Positions 7,126-15,372 of a DNA stretch of 64,000 nt are shown in pieces. How positions within the stretch are numbered: the stretch's first letter is position 1; the number at the start of each line of letters is the position of its first letter. The position numbers were made by a program, and so were the translations under genes. Source of the stretch: UBA5794 sp963714375 (GTDB taxonomy: Bacteria > Actinomycetota > Acidimicrobiia > Spongiisociales > UBA5794). The notes below the pieces were generated by a model, which saw only the letters and a list, made by a program, of their open reading frames with translations, did no database searches and was not told the DNA's origin. The stretch is from the NCBI GenBank assembly GCA_963714375.1, contig CAVQOG010000003.1:248001-312000 (forward strand), in the 5' to 3' direction.

Positions 7126-8298
7126 TCAATTCTTCAGCCGTTCCTTGACGACGGCCGCCGCCAGGCGGAGTGCTTCAAGCTCCTCCTGAGCCAACGGCAG
7201 CTCTACAACTTCTTCCAATCCTCCTCGGCCGAGACGAGTTGGGACACCTACCACCACATCCTCGATCCCATACTCACCTTGCAGCACGATCGACACGGGA
7301 AGGAGATCCGAAGACGCTCCCCGCATCGCGTCGAGCATCTCAACAATGGAGTGTGCCGGTGCAATGGATGCTGATCCCGTGCGACGTATTGCGACGATGC
7401 GGCCTCCACCCCCGACCGTCTCTTTGACACAGCGGTCAATCGCATCTTGTGGGAGTACCTCGGCGACGGGACGACCTTTGATGGTGGCAAGCGAGAGAAT
7501 TGGGACCATTTCATCGCCATGACTGCCAAGGGTGAAGGCCGACACGTCACGGGGATGAACACCAGCGGCAGTCGCAAGGGCCCATCGAAACCGGGAGGAA
7601 TCCAACGTTCCGGCCATGCCGAGCACCCGTTCTCGCGGAAGGTCCGTCGAACGGTACGCCTCATACGTCATCTCGTCCAAAGGATTGGTGACCACGACCA
7701 AGATCGCATCCGGGGCGTACTCTTGGACGGCTTCAGCCACACCGCGTACGACCTTGGAATTGATGTCACGCAGGTCATCTCGTGACATCCCAGGAGACCG
7801 AGGTTTACCAGCAGTAACCACAACCACATCGGCATTTGCCAACAGATCAAGCGTCTCGCCGCCCGTACATGTGGTATCGGAGCCCGTGATGCCCGAGGCG
7901 TGCTCGATGTCGAGGGCTGTACTCGCCGCAAGCCCCGGCACGAGATCGATGAAGGCGAGCTCTCTTGCCGCCGCCCGTGCAGCGACCATGTGCCCGGCAG
8001 CCGCGCCAACGGCCCCACAACCAACCATCGCTACCCGCCCAAAGGCGGTCACGGTCGGGTTCGCCACCATCTCGGGTGTGACCCATTTCGGCGATCGGCG
8101 AAGAAGAACACGACTCACCGCGGTACCGTGATCCGGCGTGTTGGGAGCCACGGCCTCGACAGGCTCTGAGACGACCCGCAAGCCAAGCTGGGACACGAGA
8201 TCCCGAGCCGACGGTGTGAGTAGGTCATCGGATCCGACGACGAGCACCGTGCTACGGGCGGCCGCGGTCCTGACGTCGTGTTCCCCGATGACTCTCAC
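7126..8298 (-). CDS. Malate/lactate dehydrogenase-like enzyme with N-terminal BMC-associated module
   Basis: A 390-residue NAD-dependent 2-hydroxyacid dehydrogenase. From residue 95 onward it has the Rossmann GCGAVGAAAG, the substrate loop PRSPGMSRDDL (Arg rather than Gln, as in malate dehydrogenases), NPLDEMTYEAY, the LDSSRFR pair and the catalytic GSHGDEMVP. The first 45 residues are extra and match the D-V-x-x-AA...LTPSAR...LG module of the small protein two genes away. GTG at 8298 overlaps the BMC-T stop (GTGA) and is preferred over the longer frame, which runs through the shell gene. Inside a metabolosome it could regenerate NAD+ or NADH, a role usually taken by an alcohol dehydrogenase. 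Confidence 0.85.
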   Translation of the reverse strand: MRVIGEHDVRTAAARSTVLVVGSDDLLTPSARDLVSQLGLRVVSEPVEAVAPNTPDHGTAVSRVLLRRSPKWVTPEMVANPTVTAFGRVAMVGCGAVGAAAGHMVAARAAARELAFIDLVPGLAASTALDIEHASGITGSDTTCTGGETLDLLANADVVVVTAGKPRSPGMSRDDLRDINSKVVRGVAEAVQEYAPDAILVVVTNPLDEMTYEAYRSTDLPRERVLGMAGTLDSSRFRWALATAAGVHPRDVSAFTLGSHGDEMVPILSLATIKGRPVAEVLPQDAIDRCVKETVGGGGRIVAIRRTGSASIAPAHSIVEMLDAMRGASSDLLPVSIVLQGEYGIEDVVVGVPTRLGRGGLEEVVELPLAQEELEALRLAAAVVKERLKN

Positions 8299-8921
8299 GA
8301 ATTCCCGTCCATCCCTTCCAGAGCGGCCACAGCGGCGTCGATGGCTGCACTGACGTTGTCTTCCGATCCGGCGATGAAGAGCCTCCCGAAGCGGCCAAGT
8401 GCTCTGACCTCGACGATGTCGACGTTGGCTGCCTTCTCTGCCTCGTTGGCAGCGAATGCGATATAGGCGGCCGGGGAGCATTCCATGATTCCGAGGGTTT
8501 CACCGGGAATCACGAGGGAGCCTTGTCTCCAGATGTTGAGAAGTTTCGCCTGATGCGGCTCGACGGAAGTGATCCGCTGGGTACTGTCGATTCGGGGCTT
8601 CATCCGATCGGACAGGCTCGCTCCAACGTGATCGAGGATCGCCTCACGAGCGATCGATATTGCCGTGTTCACGGGAGACCTCAGCATGAAGAACCCGAAC
8701 TCGCGCTCGACGATCTGTGATACGGACTCGATCTCAGCGGCCTTCAACGCAACGTCAACGGCTCGAAACACCTCATTGCCTGGGGAGATCTCCCCCACAA
8801 GTAGCGTGTCGCCCTCAAGGGGGATCGAACCTTTCACGGTCGCAGCGCTGTAGGCCGCGAATCGCGGCTGGAGCCGATCGATCTGTAGCAGCGCACGGAT
8901 CTCGGTCTTTTGTTGCGTCAT
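8295..8921 (-). CDS. BMC shell protein, permuted tandem-domain trimer (BMC-T)
   Basis: A 208-residue shell protein made of two BMC domains (about 5-100 and 115-205). The order of elements, starting with LQPRFAAYSAAT and VKGSIPLEGD and ending each half with blocks like IVEREFGFF and VEVRALGRFGRLF, is that of the circularly permuted BMC-T proteins (EtuB-like). The segment SPAAYIAFAANEAEKAANV is typical of the second domain. Trimers form pseudohexameric tiles with a central pore, often gated, for larger metabolites or cofactors. It overlaps the aldehyde dehydrogenase stop (ATGA) and the next gene's GTG start, so stoichiometry is probably set by coupled translation. Confidence 0.92.
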   Translation of the reverse strand: MTQQKTEIRALLQIDRLQPRFAAYSAATVKGSIPLEGDTLLVGEISPGNEVFRAVDVALKAAEIESVSQIVEREFGFFMLRSPVNTAISIAREAILDHVGASLSDRMKPRIDSTQRITSVEPHQAKLLNIWRQGSLVIPGETLGIMECSPAAYIAFAANEAEKAANVDIVEVRALGRFGRLFIAGSEDNVSAAIDAAVAALEGMDGNS

Positions 8922-10303
8922 GACGCATTCCTTTCAATGTCGTTGAAACTTCTCCATGGCCGCGTCTCCTCGGCAATTCGTTTGATGTTGATCAGATGAA
9001 GCGCGGTCACATTGTCGGAAACGATTGATCCCGACCACGTGCCCGTGCCGAGCATGAAACTCGGCTCGAGGTCCGTTGAATATCCCATACCCCCAAGGGC
9101 ACAGGGCGTGTTGATCAAGAGCCGTCCGACCGGAAGCATCGAGAACCTGGCCTTGACCTCGGCATCCTCTGTGTGCACAGCAGCGCTGTGGCCGAGACCG
9201 CCAAAGCCCAACACCGCTTCGCAGAGGCGATATGCCTCGTCGCTCGATCCCACCTCGTAGTAGGCAAGCACCGGATTCAGCTTCTCGCGCGAGAGTGGGA
9301 ACTCACGCCCTACCCCGACGGTGTCAGCAATGAGAACCCGGGTCCGAAGAGGGACGTCGAACCCTGCCATCTCGGCAAGCTGTTTCGCAGACTGAGCCAC
9401 CCTGGCCGGGATCTGACCGCCGTTTGGACCGAACATGATCCCCGCCAGTGCTTCACTCTCAGACGTTGAGCAGAAGTATCCGCCCTTGTTCCGCAGCGCT
9501 TCTCGCAGCGGTCGAGAGATCTCACGGTGTGCAACAACAGCCTGTTCGGCAACGCAGGCCGTGCCAAAGTCGAACGCCTTCGATGTGAGAATCTGGTCTG
9601 CAACCTCGTCGAGGTCATGGCGCTTGGAGGCATCGACGTATACCGGAACGTTCCCAGGGCCGACGGCAAGCGTCGGCTTGCCGCATGAATAGGCTGCCCG
9701 CACCATGTCGGCACCGCCGGTCGCCATCACAACTGATGTTCGCCGATGGCGCATCAGCTCCGCAGTTCCTTCAAGCGTGACTTCCGACAGACATTGGATC
9801 AGGTCGGGCGGCGCACCCACCTCGTCTGCCGCAGCGGACAGGACCTTTGCGGTCTCAACACCGGAACGGACTCCGCGAGGATGTGGGGCACACACGATGG
9901 CATTTCCAGCCTTCACCGCGCTCAGAGCCTTGAAGATCACCGTCGCCGTTGGGTTCGTCACAGGTATCAGAGCAGCTACGACGCCCATCGGCTCGGCAAC
10001 TGCCATCATCTTTGTGCGTTCGTCCTTCCACAACACGCCGACCGTGCGCACGTGACGGAGCCACTCAGCCACGGCAGTGGCATTGAACAAGTTCTTCATC
10101 CGCTTGTCCTCTGCGTTCCCATGACCGGTTTCTTCCACCGCGAGCACAGCCAACCGACCGGCCTCCCTCACCGCCGCGCGCGACATCGCCTCGACTACTC
10201 GGTCGATGTCATCCTGGGAGGATCCTCGGAATCGCCCGAACGCGACAGAGGCACGCTCCGCGCACTCCCTGGCTTGGGCGATACTTCGCAGGTCGGCGTC
10301 CAT
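8918..10303 (-). CDS. CoA-acylating aldehyde dehydrogenase (EutE/PduP family)
   Basis: A 461-residue enzyme converting an aldehyde, CoA and NAD+ to acyl-CoA and NADH. The nucleophile is Cys250 in FDFGTACVAEQ, the arrangement of EutE, PduP and the AdhE N-domain rather than of hydrolytic ALDHs. NPTATVIFKALSAVKAGNAIV and GPGNVPVYVD are further family blocks. This is the signature enzyme of aldehyde-handling metabolosomes. No clear N-terminal encapsulation helix is seen; the protein starts almost directly with the catalytic fold, so it may be recruited by partners or by its C-terminus. It lies between the BMC-H and BMC-T genes, which supports a lumen location. Confidence 0.94.
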   Translation of the reverse strand: MDADLRSIAQARECAERASVAFGRFRGSSQDDIDRVVEAMSRAAVREAGRLAVLAVEETGHGNAEDKRMKNLFNATAVAEWLRHVRTVGVLWKDERTKMMAVAEPMGVVAALIPVTNPTATVIFKALSAVKAGNAIVCAPHPRGVRSGVETAKVLSAAADEVGAPPDLIQCLSEVTLEGTAELMRHRRTSVVMATGGADMVRAAYSCGKPTLAVGPGNVPVYVDASKRHDLDEVADQILTSKAFDFGTACVAEQAVVAHREISRPLREALRNKGGYFCSTSESEALAGIMFGPNGGQIPARVAQSAKQLAEMAGFDVPLRTRVLIADTVGVGREFPLSREKLNPVLAYYEVGSSDEAYRLCEAVLGFGGLGHSAAVHTEDAEVKARFSMLPVGRLLINTPCALGGMGYSTDLEPSFMLGTGTWSGSIVSDNVTALHLINIKRIAEETRPWRSFNDIERNAS

Positions 10304-10340
10304 TCAAACGCCTTCTCCTGCAGGTCGGGATTCGATCATG

Positions 10341-10637
10341 CTACGCAGAGCTGACAATATGGGACATGACCGCCGGGAGATCGTCGTGTGGACGGGCAAT
10401 GACGTGAACCGAGAGGACCTCGCCAACCTTGCTCGCTGCCACAGCACCGGCATCGGTGGCTGCTTTGACCGCGCCGACTTCGCCTCTGATGAATACCGCC
10501 ACCAGACCTCCACCGACCTGCTCGCAGCTGGTCAGCGTCACATTCGCCGCCTTCACCATTGCGTCAGCCGCTTCGGTTGCCGCGACAATTCCCTTCGTCT
10601 CTACCATCCCCAACGCCATCTTTGACTGTTCAGCCAT
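10341..10637 (-). CDS. BMC shell protein, hexamer (BMC-H)
   Basis: A 98-residue single-domain shell protein (Pfam BMC fold) beginning MALGMVETKGIVAATEAADAM. It has the usual EQVGGGLVAVFIRGEVGAVKAA segment and a C-terminal VHVIARPH. Hexamers tile the facets of the polyhedral shell. The longer frame from 10712 adds a Lys/Pro-rich stretch that lacks the family start; GAAAGGAAA just before ATG 10637 decides for the shorter form. The pore loop region reads EVGAVKAATDAG rather than the commonest KVGS form, so its selectivity cannot be guessed. It is the second shell gene after the BMC-P gene. Confidence 0.94.
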   Translation of the reverse strand: MAEQSKMALGMVETKGIVAATEAADAMVKAANVTLTSCEQVGGGLVAVFIRGEVGAVKAATDAGAVAASKVGEVLSVHVIARPHDDLPAVMSHIVSSA

Positions 10638-10708
10638 TGGTGTTTCCTTTCGTGGTGCCGGACTTGGGGATTTGCCCCTCCCGGCCTGTGTTGTCGTCTT
10701 TTTCGTGG

Positions 10709-11005
10709 TCATGACAGGCTGTGATACGTGGTTTCGGATCCCAACCTGATCTCTTCGAGAATCATCACGATGGACGCATCCGTGGCAATTCCCCGCACGG
10801 CTCCCGGCTGCCGTGCCGCCGAACCTGTGGCCACCAGCACCCAGTCACCGACGCCCGCTCCAATTGCGGCATCCGTGGCAACCTCGTGCGGACCGTTTGC
10901 TTTGCCATGGGCGTCCACTGGTTCGATCACGAGCAGCGTCTGTCCGGAAAGGGCTGGGTCCTTGATCGGCCCTGTGGCGGTTCCAATGACTCGAGCAATG
11001 CGCAT
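10709..11005 (-). CDS. BMC vertex protein, pentamer (EutN/CcmL family, BMC-P)
   Basis: A 98-residue EutN/CcmL protein. The start MRIARVIGTATGPIKDPALSGQ and the GAGVGDWVLVATGSAAR block are characteristic. Pentamers cap the vertices of the icosahedral shell. The start ATG (11005) overlaps the stop of the glutamine-synthetase-like gene as TGATG, and GGAGGTG lies just upstream within that gene's last codons. With BMC-H and BMC-T in the same operon it completes the minimal set of three shell types, so this locus can in principle build a closed compartment alone. Confidence 0.94.
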   Translation of the reverse strand: MRIARVIGTATGPIKDPALSGQTLLVIEPVDAHGKANGPHEVATDAAIGAGVGDWVLVATGSAARQPGAVRGIATDASIVMILEEIRLGSETTYHSLS

Positions 11006-12294
11006 CAATACACCTCCAGGTATCGGTCTCGTTCAAAATCGGTGACTGCTGAGCGAAGGAACGCCTCTTCTCGCTCGGACATCTGGATGAGGATCTCGAG
11101 CAGTTGCGGATCAAAGACCGAGCGAGCGAAGTCCGAGCCCCGTAGCGCCGCCACGGCCTCCGGAATGGAGGTGGGGAGCGGTACGGCGTCGGCTTCGGCA
11201 TAGGCATCCCCACCATTTCGGGGACCCGGATCGAGTTGCTCCTCAATGCCATGCAACCCTGCCGCGAGTTGACCAGCGACCACCATGTAGGGATTGGCCT
11301 CAGCACTGGCATCCCGTTGCTCGACTCGAACCGCACTGGGACGGCCCTCGATCACCCTGATGCCAACGGTTCGGTTGTCCCCGCCCCACGAGTTGTTCGC
11401 GGGGCAGAACGAGTAGGGAACCCTCCGCTTGAAGCTGTTGGGAGTGGGGGCGCCAAACAGCGTGAGCTCGACCATGTGCTCCCGGAGTCCTCCGATGTAG
11501 TATCGCCCCAGATCCGAGAGATGATTCCCGTCGGCAAAGACGTTCGTGTCACCCTTCCAGAGTGACTGATGGATGTGAAGACCGCTTCCCGACTCATCGG
11601 TGTACGGCTTGGCCATGAATGTGGCGAGCAATCCATGCTGGGCTGCGATCTCCTTGACAGCGTTGCGGAACAAGATCGCGTTGTCCACCGCCGTGAGGGC
11701 CTCACCGTATTTGATGTTGACCTCAAACTGGCCGGATGAGTATTCAGGATTGGATACCTCGATTGGGATCCCGAACTCGGTGCACTGGTTCCGGATCGGT
11801 CCGAGAACATGCTCGAACTGGGCACCGCGGGCGATGCCATACACCTGCACCCCCTTGTCAACCGGCAGTTTGGTTTCAGGATCAAGAAGGTAGAACTCGA
11901 GCTCGACGCCAACCTTTGCCACATAGCCGAGATCGTCGACCTTTGCCAGGACGGACTGGAGAGCGCGGCGCGGGTCGACGGGTACCGGGCTCCCGCCCTC
12001 CTGGGTCGCTGCGCCAAGGGCAAGCATCGTACCTTCGGCCCATGGAACGGGTCGGAGGGTCCCCGGTACCGGTACGACGTAAATGTCGGGGTAGCCGTTG
12101 TCCATGTTGGCGAACGGCGTATCCCAGATGTCACATGTCATGTCGAGCACGAAGATGGCCCCTGCCATTGCCATGCCGTGCTCGGCCACACTTTCCCACA
12201 TCGATGCGTGGAGTCGTTTTCCACGCAGGATCCCGCTCAAGTCGCCAAGCGCTACAACAACCGTATGCGTGCCTGCAACGAGGTCATCAGTCAC
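11005..12294 (-). CDS. Glutamine-synthetase-like glutamate-amine ligase (GmaS/PuuA-like)
   Basis: A 429-residue glutamine synthetase homologue. The metal/glutamate motifs VGVELEFYLLD and SGSGLHIHQSL and the ATP/phosphate segment FCPANNSWGGDNRTVGIRV are intact; near the C-terminal third it has EQRDASAEANPY where true GS has the EFRCPDS-type block. It therefore looks like a gamma-glutamyl-amide ligase acting on an organic amine, such as gamma-glutamylmethylamide synthetase or PuuA, rather than an ammonia-assimilating GS; the window has two of those elsewhere. GTG at 12294 follows GGAGG at good spacing. It lies between the Mgs-like subunits and the shell genes, as GmaS accompanies Mgs in methylamine users. 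The real amine is unknown. Confidence 0.82.
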   Translation of the reverse strand: MTDDLVAGTHTVVVALGDLSGILRGKRLHASMWESVAEHGMAMAGAIFVLDMTCDIWDTPFANMDNGYPDIYVVPVPGTLRPVPWAEGTMLALGAATQEGGSPVPVDPRRALQSVLAKVDDLGYVAKVGVELEFYLLDPETKLPVDKGVQVYGIARGAQFEHVLGPIRNQCTEFGIPIEVSNPEYSSGQFEVNIKYGEALTAVDNAILFRNAVKEIAAQHGLLATFMAKPYTDESGSGLHIHQSLWKGDTNVFADGNHLSDLGRYYIGGLREHMVELTLFGAPTPNSFKRRVPYSFCPANNSWGGDNRTVGIRVIEGRPSAVRVEQRDASAEANPYMVVAGQLAAGLHGIEEQLDPGPRNGGDAYAEADAVPLPTSIPEAVAALRGSDFARSVFDPQLLEILIQMSEREEAFLRSAVTDFERDRYLEVY

Positions 12295-12322
12295 TGGTGT
12301 CCTCCATTCGTGTGTATTCGAC

Positions 12323-13723
12323 TCACTGCCATGTGAATGGTCGATCGATTCCCGCCAGGGCCACTCCGGTAAAGGCCGATGCCTCAAGTGAAAGTGCCCG
12401 CAGATCCTCGGGTTCGAGGTTGTGGACGCTCGATTTACCACATGCCTTGGCTATCAAGGTTATCTCCATCGTCATTGCGGTGAGGAATCGAGCGACACGT
12501 TCGGCGCCCGCGTCCACATCCATTCGCTTCTCAAGCTCCGGGTCCTGGGTCTGGATACCAACCGGGCACAGGCCGGTGTGGCAATGGTGACACTGGCCAG
12601 GGGATGTCCCCATGGCCTCGTAGTCCTCCACGTACCGGGGAGAGTTGCATCCGAGCGCGATGTTCGCCGCGGTTCCGATCATCACCGCGTCCGCCCCAAG
12701 CGCCATGGCCTTTGCGGCGTCGATACCCGATCGGATACCACCGGCGGCGACGAGGCTCACCTGATCCGCCATCCCGCAATCCTCAAGTGCTTGGCGCGCC
12801 GCCCGTATGGCCGAAATGGTTGGTACGCCGGTGTGGTCGAGGAGGACCTCAGGAGCGGCGTTGGTTCCACCTTCCATGCCGTCAAGAACGATCACATCCA
12901 CGCCTGCCTTTGCGGCAATGGCGACGTCATAGCGTGGGCGGGTCGCCCCCATCTTGAGGAAGATCGGGACTTGGTAGTCGACCGCCTCGCGCAGTTCCTC
13001 GATCTTGACCTGGAGATCGTCTGCTCCCAGGAAATCGGGGTGGCGCACGGTTGACCGTTGATCGACACCCATCGGGAGGGTGCGCATCTTTGCAACGCGC
13101 TCAGAGACTTTCATCCCGAGGAGTACACCACCCGTGCCGGGCTTGGCCCCTTGACCCACCGCGATCTCGATGGCGTCGGCGCGGCGGAGATGGTCGAGAT
13201 CCAGACCGTACCGCGACGGCGTCATCTGGTACACGAGCTTGTCCGAAGCCTCACGCTCCTCTGCAAGCATCCCACCCTCACCAGTACAGGTCATGGTGCC
13301 GACCATGGAAGCACCTTTGCCGAGCGCCGTCTTTGCCGATGCCGACAGGGCGCCGAATGACATCGAGGCTATGTAGATGGGGATTGCAAGCTCGATGGGT
13401 CGTTCGACGAGACCCGGGCGGTAACCGAGGACCGTCGTAGCATCGCAGTCCTCGCGATACCCCTCGAGGGGGAGTCTCGTCAACGTTGCCGGGACGAATA
13501 CCAGATCGTCGAGTGACGGCAGGTTGCGATGGAAGGTCGAAAAGCCTCGGATGGAATAACGACCGAGTTGGGCCGCCGCCTGGATCTCGGCGATGGCATC
13601 GGGCGTCCACCTCGGCGAGCCACCACGATCATACGAAGAGCTGCTGCCAGCGGGACGATCGGAGCTCGCCCCGTCCCTCAATGCCACGAGATCTTCCACG
13701 GAGTAGTTCAAATCATCAGCCAT
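12323..13723 (-). CDS. FMN-binding glutamate synthase-type subunit (MgsC-like)
   Basis: A 466-residue protein of the archaeal-type glutamate synthase/MgsC family, which reduces an imine of 2-oxoglutarate on FMN. TIM-barrel blocks PIYIASMSFGALSASAKTALG, GQGAKPGTGGVLLG and VLDGMEGGTNAAP are clear. Cys378, Cys381 and Cys386 (CHHCHTGLCP) can hold a 3Fe-4S cluster. The core starts near residue 39. The preceding MADDLNYSVEDLVALRDG plus a Ser/Gly/Pro linker looks like a second encapsulation peptide. The ATG at 13723 overlaps the end of the GXGXG gene by 16 bp; the much longer frame runs antiparallel to nothing conserved. Alternative: an ordinary GltB-like glutamate synthase. Confidence 0.88.
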   Translation of the reverse strand: MADDLNYSVEDLVALRDGASSDRPAGSSSSYDRGGSPRWTPDAIAEIQAAAQLGRYSIRGFSTFHRNLPSLDDLVFVPATLTRLPLEGYREDCDATTVLGYRPGLVERPIELAIPIYIASMSFGALSASAKTALGKGASMVGTMTCTGEGGMLAEEREASDKLVYQMTPSRYGLDLDHLRRADAIEIAVGQGAKPGTGGVLLGMKVSERVAKMRTLPMGVDQRSTVRHPDFLGADDLQVKIEELREAVDYQVPIFLKMGATRPRYDVAIAAKAGVDVIVLDGMEGGTNAAPEVLLDHTGVPTISAIRAARQALEDCGMADQVSLVAAGGIRSGIDAAKAMALGADAVMIGTAANIALGCNSPRYVEDYEAMGTSPGQCHHCHTGLCPVGIQTQDPELEKRMDVDAGAERVARFLTAMTMEITLIAKACGKSSVHNLEPEDLRALSLEASAFTGVALAGIDRPFTWQ

Positions 13724-14403
13724 GCTTGTGCGTCCCTCGAATCGAAATGCCAGAGCTTTTGTGCAGACACGATCTTTTTCCACGAACGTTGGGTATCGCC
13801 GATCCCGAGCGTCGACAACAGTTCCTCGACGGAATCCACCTCTTCGGTCTCGGGCACAACGAGCTTGGCATCCACGCCAAGCGACCCGATCTCGCCTGCC
13901 ACCCACATACACCCACCCCACAGCGAGTCGCCAGCGGCGTCTTCGGCATCACCGAGCACGATGATCCGACCGGCGTGGGCCATAAACCCGCTCAGGAATC
14001 CGACGGAACCCTCGACAACAATATCCCCGCCCTTCATGGCCACCCCTGCCCTCGGCCCCGCATCACCTTTGACGTGGATCAGGCCACCGAGCATCGACGC
14101 TCCAACACCGAGACCCGCGTATCCATCGACAACGATTTCACCTGCTGACATCGCCTCACCCAATCCCCACCCGGCGTTTCGTCCGATGACGATCCTTGCA
14201 CCGGTGTTGAGACCCCCGCAGTAGTAGCCAACACCGTCGGGAATGGTCACCGAACCGCCCGGTGGCAAACCAACCGCCAAGTTGTGGCGTGAGCGGCTGT
14301 CGGTGACCACGACGTCGCAACCTTCCGCCAACGCGGTCCGGATCTCTGCGTTGACCACACGAAGCGGTCTGTCCCCTGCCTCGATTTCGATTGGATCACT
14401 CAT
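13708..14403 (-). CDS. GXGXG-domain glutamate synthase subunit (MgsB-like)
   Basis: A 231-residue stand-alone GXGXG beta-helix, matching the C-terminal domain of large glutamate synthase subunits and the MgsB subunit of N-methylglutamate synthase. The repeated motif is evident from about residue 60 to 185 (for example GGLNTGARIVIGRNAGWG, GYAGLGVGASMLGG and KGGDIVVEGSVGFLSG). It is a structural domain that helps form the tunnel between the amidotransferase and FMN sites. The ATG at 14403 overlaps the upstream stop as ATGA. The conserved order amidotransferase, GXGXG, FMN subunit equals MgsA-MgsB-MgsC. Confidence 0.88.
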   Translation of the reverse strand: MSDPIEIEAGDRPLRVVNAEIRTALAEGCDVVVTDSRSRHNLAVGLPPGGSVTIPDGVGYYCGGLNTGARIVIGRNAGWGLGEAMSAGEIVVDGYAGLGVGASMLGGLIHVKGDAGPRAGVAMKGGDIVVEGSVGFLSGFMAHAGRIIVLGDAEDAAGDSLWGGCMWVAGEIGSLGVDAKLVVPETEEVDSVEELLSTLGIGDTQRSWKKIVSAQKLWHFDSRDAQAWLMI

Positions 14404-15344
14404 GACACACCAACCCCTGTCTTGATCGGCCAGACCCTGACCATCCCCGGACCATCGAGGTTGATCGGTTCGGCTTCCACGCCGTAGAGGTGTCGAAGCG
14501 CCTGCTCCTCGGTAGCCATTGCCGTGGCACCATCGACTTCCAAAGCAACAATCGGTTTGATGGCCAGACGGTCCTTTGCCATGCCGATCTCGTCGGCCGT
14601 GGACAACAAAAAGGTGAATACGCCATCGAGGGCGGTGACACTGGCCCGCAACGAATCGGAGAGCGATGCGCCAGACTTCATCTGATCTGAGAGCCACACC
14701 GCGATCAGCTCAGAGTCGTTCTCGGTGGCGAAGCGATATCCCTGCCGCTCGAGCCGTCGTCGCCAGAGGTAGTAGTTGGTGAGTTGGCCATTGTGGACAA
14801 TGGCAACGTCGGGAAACGGTCTCGCCCAAAAGGGATGGCTTGCAATGGGAGACACCGATGATTCAGTGGCGAGTCTGGCGTGACCGAGCCCGTGGGTTCC
14901 GATGAAGTCGCGCACACCATGGCGATCGGCCACCTGGTCGGCATCTCCGTCATCCTTGACGATCTCAAGCGAACGACCTACGGAGAGGATCTCGGTACCG
15001 GCGATCTCGTCGCACTCATTTGTCCACACCTCGATCGGGGAGTCCGGTTCGCTCACCATAAAACGGAGCGCTCCATGGTGGGTCTCCGCGTCATTGAGGG
15101 TGGGCCGCTCCATGAATTCGGAACCATGTCGCTTCAAGATCCGCTCAAACCCATCGGTGACATCGGTGGCGAGTGACCGATCCTCAAGAAACACCACGAC
15201 TCGAAATCCTGATTCCAGGGGTGATCCGTAGAGCGCGAAACCGGTGGAATCGGCTCCGCGATGGCGTTGAGCTTGCATCAACTCGACGAGGTCGTCACCA
15301 ACCTGCCCCGGTTCATCCAGAATGCGACCAGCAATTCCGCACAT
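14400..15344 (-). CDS. Class II glutamine amidotransferase-type subunit (MgsA-like)
   Basis: A 314-residue Ntn-type amidotransferase. After Met1 removal the nucleophile is Cys2 (MCGIAGRI). The Arg-containing GHARLATESS, the HNGQLTNYY oxyanion/substrate segment and the ATENDSELIAVWL helix are all present. In the MgsABC complex this subunit releases an amine from a gamma-glutamyl amide and channels it to the FMN site. It is the first gene of the 10-kb BMC operon, with GAGGAGAG ahead of its ATG. A palindromic operator lies 29-52 bp upstream. A plain GltS-type glutaminase role is the alternative. Confidence 0.88.
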   Translation of the reverse strand: MCGIAGRILDEPGQVGDDLVELMQAQRHRGADSTGFALYGSPLESGFRVVVFLEDRSLATDVTDGFERILKRHGSEFMERPTLNDAETHHGALRFMVSEPDSPIEVWTNECDEIAGTEILSVGRSLEIVKDDGDADQVADRHGVRDFIGTHGLGHARLATESSVSPIASHPFWARPFPDVAIVHNGQLTNYYLWRRRLERQGYRFATENDSELIAVWLSDQMKSGASLSDSLRASVTALDGVFTFLLSTADEIGMAKDRLAIKPIVALEVDGATAMATEEQALRHLYGVEAEPINLDGPGMVRVWPIKTGVGVS

Positions 15345-15372
15345 CTGCCATTCTCTCCTCGAATCAGACGTT

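Noticed and set aside
7126..8481. Longer start for the MDH-like gene
   Set aside because: The 61 extra residues are the shell gene read in another frame; GTG at 8298 overlaps its stop.
12323..13921. Longer start for the MgsC-like gene
   Set aside because: The extra residues are Arg-rich out-of-frame sequence of the GXGXG gene; the family-like start is at 13723.
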